From Oxalobacteraceae bacterium (lineage in GTDB: Bacteria; Pseudomonadota; Gammaproteobacteria; Burkholderiales; Burkholderiaceae_D), in NCBI GenBank assembly GCA_013284265.1, contig JABTBR010000021.1, positions 43,833 through 107,832 on the forward strand: a stretch of DNA of 64,000 bases. Reading direction: 5' to 3'. Below, piece after piece: positions 8,523 through 16,049 of the stretch. The position numbers and the translations under genes were made by a program. The first letter of the stretch is position 1; every line of letters begins with the position of its first letter. The notes beneath the pieces were generated by a model. That model saw only the letters and a program-made list of their open reading frames with translations, was not told the origin of the DNA and did not search any database.

Positions 8523-9953
8523 TTAACTCCAATTAATATGATTCTTTGTGAGCTCCTTATAATTGGAATCAATGTGAATCTTATGCAGTATATTTGAATT
8601 AGTCTTCAAGTATTTGAGGATTTCTTTAATCCTGTCGCTTATCACATTTTTCTCGACTATATGAATAGTATTCACCATGTTGTTTTGACAAATCTTATTG
8701 TCAAGCATTCCCCGCACCTCATTGGAATGCATGGCTAAGAGCAGCAAGATAACGTTTTGATCACCAAGCATTGAGAAGAATTTATCATACAATGGCTTAC
8801 CTGCTGGAGATACTCCCTCGCAATATGGAATCCCTTTACCGACCCTGCAAATCAAAACCGTCTTTATGATTTTTTGGGCACGCTCTAGAGGTATATCTTT
8901 CTCACTGGCGATATACGATAGGATATGCCGCATGTGCGGTGATTCATTGTAATAGTTATCCCAACTGTAACGTGCATCTAATAAATTATCAGCATGGCCA
9001 TCCAATTCGATAATTCTCGACTCCAGCGACTTATATTTATTCCCTCCGCAAAAATCAAAGAACTCACTACCTAGCTGATACTTATCATGGTAAAGATTGT
9101 TCTTATAACCATCAATTGCCACGCCTAGCTTATACTTGACATCCTCACTTGCCTTGTTCCAGATATGTGGCGAAACAAGCGAGATATTTTTTCTTACGAT
9201 TGCATCCGTCTTATCGGATACATAAACACCAAATATACTATTAAGTAGATTATCTGTGTTTTGCAACGAGAGTTCAGCAAGTGGCTTCTCCATGCTCTTG
9301 ACAGCAGCTGGATCAAGCACTATTGCAGATTTCTTGAGATTATCAATGAATGCACGAATCTGAATTGCGGACTCAGATGGTTGATCATTCAATACGTCAG
9401 ATACGCAGGTTTGCAACCAACCTAAGAGCTCAAACGCATTAATTGAATAAGAATTTGGGTGCGATGCGCCAATATCATTTCGCATCGTCAGAATGTGCAT
9501 CAATTTTGTGTAGACAATATCGGAAATCAACTCCAGTTTTCGGCAAGTGTTAATAAGAGTATTGTCCTTTAGCCCCGCCAAATCCTCTTCGGTTTGATAC
9601 AAATCTCGGCGAGAACCTCCAGTAGCCGCATCAAAAAACATATCTAGACCATATACTACCGCTTTTTTCCTTAAGGTTAGTACAACTTCATTCCAAATAT
9701 AATTAAGTGAAGCGTCGAATAATCCGATAGCTGCGCCAGCGACAAACTTCGAAAGGTAGCGGGCATCTTGTCGTGTCTTGGGATCAAGCGATTGAACGAA
9801 GGCGGGAAGGTTGGCTTCAATCTTCTGGCGCTCAGGTAGAGAAGCAATGATGTTTTCGGTTGGTAGACCTAGATATGACAGATACTCTTCGAAGCGCGTG
9901 GTATCCGCAGTAGTTAAGGAATTGGATTGCTGCGCAGCAATGGCATTTGACAT
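8523..9953 (-). CDS. Uncharacterised protein with HEPN-like RN-x5-H motif
   Basis: I do not recognise this 476-aa protein as a named family. It is AT-rich compared with the chromosome, lacks a signal peptide, and looks mostly helical. Residues 157-167 read MRNDIGASHPN, matching the R-x(4-6)-H motif with a polar residue after Arg (R158, N159, H165) that marks HEPN ribonucleases in defence and toxin systems. The C-terminal half has an H-x-N stretch (LLLAMHSNEVRG) of unknown meaning. It lies 35 bases downstream of a Shedu nuclease gene on the same strand, so it is probably cotranscribed and may be a partner or a second effector. The ATG at 9953 has AGGG upstream. Confidence 0.6.
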   Translation of the reverse strand: MSNAIAAQQSNSLTTADTTRFEEYLSYLGLPTENIIASLPERQKIEANLPAFVQSLDPKTRQDARYLSKFVAGAAIGLFDASLNYIWNEVVLTLRKKAVVYGLDMFFDAATGGSRRDLYQTEEDLAGLKDNTLINTCRKLELISDIVYTKLMHILTMRNDIGASHPNSYSINAFELLGWLQTCVSDVLNDQPSESAIQIRAFIDNLKKSAIVLDPAAVKSMEKPLAELSLQNTDNLLNSIFGVYVSDKTDAIVRKNISLVSPHIWNKASEDVKYKLGVAIDGYKNNLYHDKYQLGSEFFDFCGGNKYKSLESRIIELDGHADNLLDARYSWDNYYNESPHMRHILSYIASEKDIPLERAQKIIKTVLICRVGKGIPYCEGVSPAGKPLYDKFFSMLGDQNVILLLLAMHSNEVRGMLDNKICQNNMVNTIHIVEKNVISDRIKEILKYLKTNSNILHKIHIDSNYKELTKNHINWS

Positions 9954-9988
9954 ATTATAGCCCTGTGTGAAATATTTAAATAATTAAA

Positions 9989-11227
9989 CTAAAAACCAGC
10001 TTTAAACTGTTGAATTACATTCTTCAATCGTCGCAATAGATCATCATATGTTACGACATCAACGATATTCTTATTTTGTCGGCGATAAACTTCAAAATCT
10101 CGCCGCTGGGCATCAGTCATTTCATGGTCACGCCCCATAATAACAATACCGCACGGATTGGTAATCTTTATTTGCAGCCCTGGCGGTAATCGATCTATAT
10201 ACTTCTTGGTTAGATAGGTTTCCCCAACGCTTCCCCATCGTCCTAGATGGAAGATATATTTCTCAACCTGCATTATCGAACCTGAAAGTTCTCGTAGTGG
10301 AATGTGATTTCCCCTATAAAGTGATTCAGTCATCACGCATTTGCGAAACGGCTGCTTGATTTCAATGACATCCACATTCCCCGCAGCATCTACGAGCATA
10401 ATGTCAATTTGCTTATCTGTATTGTTTCCAACGTCCTTGAGCGGAACCGATTTAAATGCTGCGATGTACTTGGAGTTTAATAACCTGACTATCTCCAAAA
10501 TTTTCTCTTGCCAAACGGGCTCGGTATAGCCGTCTTCAGAACGAAGCATATCTTCCAACTGAGATGACAAGAACTCAAACTTCGCAATTTCCGCCTCGCG
10601 AAATCGTTGAATGTAACTCACCGACCGAGCTTTGACACGCTTCGCCACGTATTGACGAAGTAATGCTTCACCGTCAACTTGTGCATCAGTATATTGACGA
10701 AGAATCGCGCCAACTCTAGCGATAACATACCGCTTAAGCTCGTAGCCGGTAGGAAACTGCTGGACGAGCCGCTCATACTCAATAAGAGGAATGGAATCAG
10801 GGGCGTTACCACCGATTACAATGCGACTGGGCATCAGCTTTGCAGCCACACCTAGAATCGAAGTCTTCGCTTCTGTACTAAACCATTTCCAAGTCGGGCT
10901 AGCATCCCGTGCAATCAACACAGGCATTCCAACGCGCAAGATCATTGGATCAAATACGAAATAGTTATCGACTGCGGTAGCGACTTTAAATCGCATAACA
11001 CGATCATCCATCCAAGGCAGATCACCGTCGTCAGCCTCGGATCTTGCATCAAGCTCATCCTGATAAACTTGCGCAAAATTGGCCTGCGTCAAATGATACG
11101 TGCCCTTAATAAAGAGCTCCTCACCTTGGCTGAACTTAGTATGAACCCAAGAGTCATCATCTCTCGGGCGATAAATCAAGTGAAGCTCATCTCCTAAAGC
11201 TTCAAATTCGACAGCCAATTTACTCAT
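9989..11227 (-). CDS. sduA: Shedu-type anti-phage nuclease (DUF4263)
   Basis: The 412-aa protein has an N-terminal region of about 220 residues and a C-terminal PD-(D/E)xK nuclease domain of the Shedu / DUF4263 type. Visible motif residues are Glu in WQEKILEIV (about 241), Asp in DKQIDIMLVD (about 275) and the E-x-K of VIEIKQP (289-291). The tail YRRQNKNIVDVVTYDDLL is the usual Shedu C-terminus. Shedu protects Bacillus and other bacteria against phage as a single-gene nuclease system. The frame opens at TTG 11236; ATG 11227 is preferred, although no strong ribosome binding site is seen. It is the first gene of the island operon. Confidence 0.85.
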   Translation of the reverse strand: MSKLAVEFEALGDELHLIYRPRDDDSWVHTKFSQGEELFIKGTYHLTQANFAQVYQDELDARSEADDGDLPWMDDRVMRFKVATAVDNYFVFDPMILRVGMPVLIARDASPTWKWFSTEAKTSILGVAAKLMPSRIVIGGNAPDSIPLIEYERLVQQFPTGYELKRYVIARVGAILRQYTDAQVDGEALLRQYVAKRVKARSVSYIQRFREAEIAKFEFLSSQLEDMLRSEDGYTEPVWQEKILEIVRLLNSKYIAAFKSVPLKDVGNNTDKQIDIMLVDAAGNVDVIEIKQPFRKCVMTESLYRGNHIPLRELSGSIMQVEKYIFHLGRWGSVGETYLTKKYIDRLPPGLQIKITNPCGIVIMGRDHEMTDAQRRDFEVYRRQNKNIVDVVTYDDLLRRLKNVIQQFKAGF

Positions 11228-11635
11228 TTCAGTCAATTAGTGAGAGAGTTCGATCATTAATGACAATGGAGAGCGGCCCACCGATATTGGCACCGCCCTT
11301 TCTGAGGATAGCACTCTTGCCAATTCGAAATACTCACAGATTGTCACACCACGCCCTTGCTATTGGTGTACGTCGTTCTCTGGGGGATATAGGGAGCGGG
11401 AATAAAACCGACTGCCGCTCTGTCGAGGCTTTGTTCTATATGGGGCTCTATGCCGTTTCCAGTGGAAATTGACTTTAGACCGCGGCCAGCGCGGCCAGGG
11501 TCTGGTCTGGTCTGGCATTCGGACACGATCTCATCCGAACCTACAACGTAAAGCGCGAGGTCATTGAGTTGCTTCAAGTCCACATGCTCCGCTCCAGCAT
11601 ACTCTCGTCGGACACCATTCCCAACGGAGCCGGCC
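11228..11635. other. Intergenic region between defence operon and toxin pair
   Basis: About 400 bases separate the divergent Shedu gene and the toxin-like gene. The stretch holds the second degenerate direct repeat (11363-11410) and a short ggtctggtctggtctgg repeat near 11500. No protein with coding character was found. Promoters for both directions are expected here but were not assigned. Confidence 0.4.
11363..11410. repeat. Degenerate direct repeat, island internal copy
   Basis: It shares ggtgta, then tctgggggata after eight bases, then gg and aaacc with 7169-7216. It may mark the right border of the Shedu module, which would make the toxin pair a separate insertion. No integrase or perfect core duplication was found. 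Confidence 0.45.
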
Positions 11636-12337
11636 ATGCGTACCACCCCAGACAACGAACTCGCATTCGAAAACGCGATCAAATCACTAGAAGCAACGAC
11701 CGCAAGCCTAGGCGTGCACTTGGAAGTTGACTCCGCCGCCCGCCGAACGTATGCCCGCGAAGTGGCTACCATGTCAGCTAAGCTGCGGTCAGATGTCGCC
11801 AATGGGCGTCTGAGTTGGGCTCAGGCGGCAAAAGAAGCGCAAATGACTCGCAATGCGGTCATGGAAATAATAAGGTCCCGTAGCACGCCGATTGGACGAG
11901 CGCTAGCGCAAAAATTGAAATTGACCGGTTATACTTTTAACGAGCTCATTGCTGGCAAAACACTGCAGCTGTTCGGTAGCCACGCCATATTTGAAAAACT
12001 CAGCAGTCTGCAGCAGAATAAAATATTTGCAGCCATCGTCACGTCGGCTGGCAAAGCAAATCCAAAGGTTTCCGCCAGCCTGACTCGTCTTTCGTTCGTC
12101 GGAAGAGGTCTAATTTTCATCTCAGTCGCGCTATCCACTTACCATATTGTTACAGCGAAAAACAAAGTCAAAGCTACCAAGCGAGAACTGACAACCATTG
12201 GCGCCGGAATTGGCGGCAGTATTGCCGCCGGAGCATTGGCTGGCCTGGCCTGCGGTCCGGCAGCACCGGTTTGCGTGACAGTGGGATCCTTTGTCGGAGG
12301 TGCAGTTGCTGCCTTCGGTGCAGGGTATATTTGGTAA
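11636..12337 (+). CDS. Putative membrane-targeting toxin/effector
   Basis: The 233-aa protein has no signal peptide. Its N-terminal half is helical (SWAQAAKEAQMTRNAVMEII). A hydrophobic helix near residue 160 (RGLIFISVALSTYHIV) and a glycine-zipper region at the C-terminus follow, with GAGIGGSIAAGALAGLACG and FVGGAVAAFGAGY. This layout resembles, from memory, the C-terminal toxin parts of membrane-depolarising effectors delivered by type VI secretion or related systems. The frame extends upstream, but ATG 11636 follows GGAG. Its stop TAA overlaps the ribosome binding site of the next gene, so the two are translationally linked. Its function is inference. Confidence 0.6.
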   Translation: MRTTPDNELAFENAIKSLEATTASLGVHLEVDSAARRTYAREVATMSAKLRSDVANGRLSWAQAAKEAQMTRNAVMEIIRSRSTPIGRALAQKLKLTGYTFNELIAGKTLQLFGSHAIFEKLSSLQQNKIFAAIVTSAGKANPKVSASLTRLSFVGRGLIFISVALSTYHIVTAKNKVKATKRELTTIGAGIGGSIAAGALAGLACGPAAPVCVTVGSFVGGAVAAFGAGYIW

Positions 12338-12345
12338 GGAAAATC

Positions 12346-12819
12346 ATGCGTCTCCTTTCGCCCTCAGAGTTTTCCATCCGCCTATCGCAACCCTATACCA
12401 GCAAGAATTTGGCTACGTCTGAGATTCTGTTCGATGACACCCCTACCGGCATTATTTTGACGGGACAGGTATTGGAGGCCGCGCTTGAATGGTGCGACTA
12501 CACCGTTGCATTTTTGACCGACGATATCATTCACGAGGATATGCTGAGGATCTATATGTTCAATGCGAACCATCAAGTAATTGATTCCGCCGTTCTCGGT
12601 GCGATGTATTCAACCGGCGTATTCCGCGACCTCAACCTGATCGAGCCAAATACGCTCACCTTCACATTCATCGGTGGCATTACTTGGCGGCTGATCCTGC
12701 TTCCCGAGGCGGAGTTTTCCCTGCCGTTCATTTCAGATCCACGAGGGGTAAGTAGGCCGCTCAAGTTTTTCAGACGGTTCAGACTGCTGGGCAAGCCACT
12801 GCCGGAAACCAGCAGATAA
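12346..12819 (+). CDS. Putative immunity protein of the adjacent toxin
   Basis: The 157-aa protein has no signal peptide or clear membrane helix and is rich in beta-forming segments (SEILFDDTPTGIILTGQVL, YTVAFLTDDI, LTFTFIGGITWRLILLPEA). No enzymatic motif is visible. It starts 8 bases after the toxin-like gene, with the ribosome binding site TAAGGA made partly of the toxin stop codon, the usual layout of effector-immunity pairs. I infer an immunity role from context. The start at 12346 is preferred over the upstream extension into the toxin gene. Confidence 0.55.
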   Translation: MRLLSPSEFSIRLSQPYTSKNLATSEILFDDTPTGIILTGQVLEAALEWCDYTVAFLTDDIIHEDMLRIYMFNANHQVIDSAVLGAMYSTGVFRDLNLIEPNTLTFTFIGGITWRLILLPEAEFSLPFISDPRGVSRPLKFFRRFRLLGKPLPETSR

Positions 12820-12953
12820 ATTCCGTTCGTAGCGACGCTACTCATCTGTGCGGCATCCAACGCGCCTGCTGATGGTCTCAACAAGCCGCATTCACTCCAC
12901 CTCTTGCGAACCAAACATTTGCAACGCGTGCTTCGATTAGTACGATCAAGAAA

Positions 12954-13370
12954 TTGACATCAAGCAGGCACGGCAGCTATACCATCGACACCACCATCGC
13001 CCCCTATACCTCCTTGCACGCCTACAAGGGGCGCGCGCTGAACGGTATCTGGGTCACGGCGCCCTATCTGCACAACGGCTCGGTGCCAACCTTGTACGAC
13101 CTGCTGTTGCCGGCCGCGTGCCCGCCCGACGACAAGAAGGCCGAGTGCCGGCCAGCCACCTTCCAGATCGGATCGCGCGAGTTCGATCCCGTCAAGGTGG
13201 GAATGCGGAGCGAGTACTACGCCGGCTTCACCTATAACACCCGCTTGCCAGGCAACAGCAACGCCGGCCACGAGTACGGCACCGCCGCCATCGTCAAAGA
13301 CGGTAAAACCGTGCCGCCACTGAGCAAAGAAGACCGCCCCGATCTGCTCGACTATCTGAAAGCGCAATAA
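12954..13370 (+). pseudogene. C-terminal remnant of a di-haem cytochrome c protein
   Basis: The 138 codons match the C-terminal part of a di-haem cytochrome c peroxidase-like (RoxA-related) protein. Signatures are YKGRALNGIWVTAPYLHNGS, VPTLYDLLLP, GSREFDPVKVG, LPGNSNAGHEYG and a final LLDYLKAQ. No CxxCH haem motif is present, and the first codon (TTG) is only where the open frame begins; the N-terminal haem domains are gone. Base composition returns to the GC-rich host style here, so the gene was probably cut by the island to its left. It is almost surely non-functional. Confidence 0.75.
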
Positions 13371-13382
13371 GGTTAATTGGCC

Positions 13383-13411
13383 TTGCTAGACAGGGTCGAG
13401 GCCAGTATAAT
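13383..13411 (+). promoter_or_regulatory. Sigma-70 promoter of tRNA-Lys copy 3
   Basis: The -35 box TTGCTA (13383-13388) and -10 box TATAAT (13406-13411) are separated by 17 bases and placed 12 bases before the tRNA. This copy therefore has its own promoter, unlike copy 2. Confidence 0.8.
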
Positions 13412-13422
13412 CGCGGCCCTTC

Positions 13423-13498
13423 GGGTCGTTAGCTCAGCTGGTAGAGCAGCGGACTTTTAATCCGTTGGTCGCAGGTTCGAATCCCGCACGGCCTACCA
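13423..13498 (+). tRNA. tRNA-Lys (anticodon TTT), copy 3
   Basis: This is a full 76-nt copy identical to those at 6860 and 7002, with CCA encoded. It forms the right border of the variable region. A partial copy would be expected at an ordinary attR site, so this is an independent gene rather than an attachment-site fragment. Confidence 0.98.
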
Positions 13499-13519
13499 CG
13501 AATACAGCAGTACAGATCA

Positions 13520-13551
13520 GGCTTACCCGCTGCTGCGGGTAAGCCTTTTTT
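13520..13551. terminator. Bidirectional terminator after tRNA-Lys copy 3
   Basis: An 11-base perfect stem ggcttacccgc / gcgggtaagcc with a four-base loop is followed by six T residues on the plus strand. It ends four bases before the stop codon of the convergent esterase gene and may serve both. Confidence 0.88.
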
Positions 13552-13554
13552 GCA

Positions 13555-14505
13555 TCACGGTTCTTTCGCGACAACCCCGATCGTCCCCAGCCACGTTTCA
13601 AGCAGCGAAGGCCACTGCGTGATCGGAAGCGCGGTAGGACGAAGTCCGAACGCATGTTTGCCACCAGCGAACAAGTGCATTTCAACGGGCACCTTCGCCT
13701 TCTTCAGCGCCGCGTAATAAAGAAGAGAAAACTCCACCGGGTCCACCGGGTCGTCTTGCGCATGCAGCAGCAATGTCGGCGGCGTCTGACTGTTAACGAC
13801 AATGCTTGGATTCAGCCTCGACAGGTCATGCTCATAGTTTGCCGACATATGCCCGGGATAGAGCGACACCGCAAAATCAGGACGACAACTTTCATTGTCA
13901 GCCGCATCGACTGGCTTGTAGATGCGCTTGGGATGGGTGCTGATTGCCGCGACCAGATGACCACCCGCCGAAAATCCCAGAACACCAATCTTGTTCGGAT
14001 CAATTCTCCATTCGGCAGCGTGGTGACGCAGCAGACCCACGGTTCTTTGCGCGTCTTGCAAGGCCGTGTGTACTTTGGGAATGACGCGCTTGTTGCGCAC
14101 CGGGTCCCAATGCGGCCCCGAACCAGGCACGCGATACTTCAACAGCACGCAGGTCACACCGATCGACGTCAGCCAGTCGCACACCTCCGTGCCCTCCAGA
14201 TCGATGGCCAGTATCCGATAGCCCCCGCCAGGAAAAACGACGACCGCCGCGCCAGTGTTCTTGCCCGTCGGCGAATAAATGGTCATCGTGGGACGCAGGA
14301 CGTTCGCTACCTCAAGCCAGGGCTTGCCTGCGACGAGCGCATCGTCACGCAGCCTCATTTCCTCTTCGGGGCCAGTGCTCGCTTGTGCATTGGGTACCGC
14401 ACCAGGCCAGATCGGCAATTGCGCGTGCCCGGACGACGGTTGCCACGCTTCCGCGCACACGTTCACAGAAACAAATAGCGCTAACGCCGGGAGTGAATAT
14501 TTCAA
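13555..14505 (-). CDS. Alpha/beta hydrolase, acetyl-xylan esterase-like (BD-FAE family)
   Basis: The roughly 316-aa secreted protein has a signal peptide after a likely TTG start at 14505 (LKYSLPALALFVSVNVCAEA), preceded by GGAAG. The hydrolase motifs are FPGGGYRILAIDLEG (oxyanion loop), the nucleophile GFSAGG, an Asp in AQDDPVDP and a His in GGKHAFGL. The family includes xylan esterases and related carbohydrate esterases with the WPG motif near the N-terminus (LPIWPGAVP is visible). The open frame runs 76 codons further upstream but loses the signal peptide. It probably acts in the periplasm on sugar esters; the substrate is not certain. Confidence 0.82.
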   Translation of the reverse strand: MKYSLPALALFVSVNVCAEAWQPSSGHAQLPIWPGAVPNAQASTGPEEEMRLRDDALVAGKPWLEVANVLRPTMTIYSPTGKNTGAAVVVFPGGGYRILAIDLEGTEVCDWLTSIGVTCVLLKYRVPGSGPHWDPVRNKRVIPKVHTALQDAQRTVGLLRHHAAEWRIDPNKIGVLGFSAGGHLVAAISTHPKRIYKPVDAADNESCRPDFAVSLYPGHMSANYEHDLSRLNPSIVVNSQTPPTLLLHAQDDPVDPVEFSLLYYAALKKAKVPVEMHLFAGGKHAFGLRPTALPITQWPSLLETWLGTIGVVAKEP

Positions 14506-14599
14506 AGAACTTCCATTACTAAGTAAGATAACGGAAATCTTATCGGAAATATAAAATATTATCCAGGACCGTCCAGGGGCAGACTGCCGATGATTTGCC

Positions 14600-15337
14600 T
14601 CAGTATTTATCCACAATCTTCTGCCACACCGGATCGCCATCGAGCTTCTTGATGACCGGTGCCAGCTTCTCGTGCACGTGGCGATAGGCATGTGGAACCA
14701 GGAAGCGCCGCTCGGTAGGCTGGCCCGGCACATGCGCGTACTGGAACTTGCCCTGCAAGCGATTGGCCTTGACGTAGTAATTGATCACCGTCTCGGACAC
14801 GATAATGCAATCGACCCGGCTCAACAACAACTTGGAAATATTCTTTTCCTCGCTCAGGGCGTCGTTGCGCAGCAATCCATGCTGGACGATCCACTGATCG
14901 GTGCCAGGGTAGACATAGCCCAAGGTGAGCCCGACCGTCGTCCCCGGCAGCGTCGCCGGCGATTCAGGATGGACGGGCTTTTTGATATTGGAAACGAGAA
15001 TGAAATTATCAACGGCGAAAGGCTGAGTCCATAGATACTTGGTCTGGGCGACATCATCAAACCACTGCGGCATCATGCCGATGATGATGCCGTGGATGCT
15101 GCCCTCTTCCAGCTTGACCTGCAGGCGCTTGCGCGGCACGTATTCCAGCTGGAAGGTGAAGTTGCCCAGTTTCTGACGATTCAGGTAATTAATCAGGTCG
15201 GAATATAGCCCGCGCTGCTCATCGATGACCAGCGGCGCAAAATTGGCGCTGGTATAGACCGTGATCACTTCCGCCTGGCACAGCCCGGCCGCCGTGCATG
15301 AAAAGGCCAACATCGATGCTGACAGGTAAGGTCTCAT
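14600..15337 (-). CDS. Periplasmic substrate-binding protein, SBP_bac_3-like
   Basis: The 245-aa protein has a signal peptide (MRPYLSASMLAFSCTAAG, cleavage near CQAEV) and a type II periplasmic binding fold. It opens with VITVYTSANFAPLV and GLYSDLINYLN, followed by LLLSRVDCIIVSETV, all typical of solute-binding proteins of the amino-acid type. No permease or ATPase lies nearby, so it may be an orphan sensor component rather than part of a transporter. ATG 15337 was chosen for the signal peptide. Confidence 0.8.
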   Translation of the reverse strand: MRPYLSASMLAFSCTAAGLCQAEVITVYTSANFAPLVIDEQRGLYSDLINYLNRQKLGNFTFQLEYVPRKRLQVKLEEGSIHGIIIGMMPQWFDDVAQTKYLWTQPFAVDNFILVSNIKKPVHPESPATLPGTTVGLTLGYVYPGTDQWIVQHGLLRNDALSEEKNISKLLLSRVDCIIVSETVINYYVKANRLQGKFQYAHVPGQPTERRFLVPHAYRHVHEKLAPVIKKLDGDPVWQKIVDKY

Positions 15338-15393
15338 GGTGTGGAAATCATAGCATGCAACAAATGAAGCCCGAATTTCCAGCCCAAGACAAT

Positions 15394-15978
15394 TCAAGCC
15401 AGGTCGTTCAAGCCCACGCCGTCGAAAATTTTCGGCATGCATTTTTCCACCCTGGCTTCTCGGGTTTTGGATTGTTTGGCGGCGGCGAAATGCAGCAGAT
15501 AGGCGCGCTGGCGGCCCGGCGTCAGCGCCTCGAACGCCGCTTTCAGGGCAGGGATTTCATCCAGCTTGTGCTGGAATTCCTCGGGCACCGCGAATTCCTC
15601 GGTCTTCTTGAAATCCACTTTCAAGCCAGATTTTTCCACCTTGATGGCTTCACGGATATAGGCTTTGATGACCGATGCTATCTCGTCCACTTGCTGCGGA
15701 CTGGTGAAGCGGATCTGGCGTGTAGCCTGGGTATTTTCGGTTTGCTGGATCAGCACGCCTTTCGTATCCTTCAGCAAGGCGCCCTTGAAAAACAGGATCG
15801 CGCAATACTCCTTGAAGACATGGATCAGGACGATATTGCTGTCTTCAAAGGTGTAGCAGGGAACGCCCCACTTCAAGCCTTCCTCCAGGTCGCAATCGAG
15901 AATAAGCTCGCGCAATTTCGCCAGTTCCAGCTGCCATTTCTTGGACTCATTGATATAGTCATCGACCTTGGAACTCAT
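15394..15978 (-). CDS. YdeI/OmpD-associated family protein (DUF1801 + OmdA)
   Basis: The 194-aa cytoplasmic protein has an N-terminal DUF1801-like domain (LKWGVPCYTFEDSNIVLIHVFKEYCAILFF region) and a C-terminal YdeI/OmdA helix-rich tail (VPEEFQHKLDEIPALKAAF, LTPGRQRAYLLHFAAAKQSK). In Salmonella and E. coli, YdeI is linked to resistance to cationic peptides, but the biochemical role is unknown. ATG 15978 has AAAGGAG upstream and is preferred over longer frames. It is a single gene. Confidence 0.82.
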   Translation of the reverse strand: MSSKVDDYINESKKWQLELAKLRELILDCDLEEGLKWGVPCYTFEDSNIVLIHVFKEYCAILFFKGALLKDTKGVLIQQTENTQATRQIRFTSPQQVDEIASVIKAYIREAIKVEKSGLKVDFKKTEEFAVPEEFQHKLDEIPALKAAFEALTPGRQRAYLLHFAAAKQSKTREARVEKCMPKIFDGVGLNDLA

Positions 15979-16049
15979 GCCGTCTCCTTTCATCGCATGT
16001 TTTACCTGTGGTGAAATCATACGCTTTTTTTTAAGCTTGCTACGCCGGG

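Noticed and set aside
11344..11802. Minus-strand frame of 152 codons opposite the toxin-like gene
   Set aside because: It overlaps the start of a better supported plus-strand gene and includes the non-coding direct repeat.
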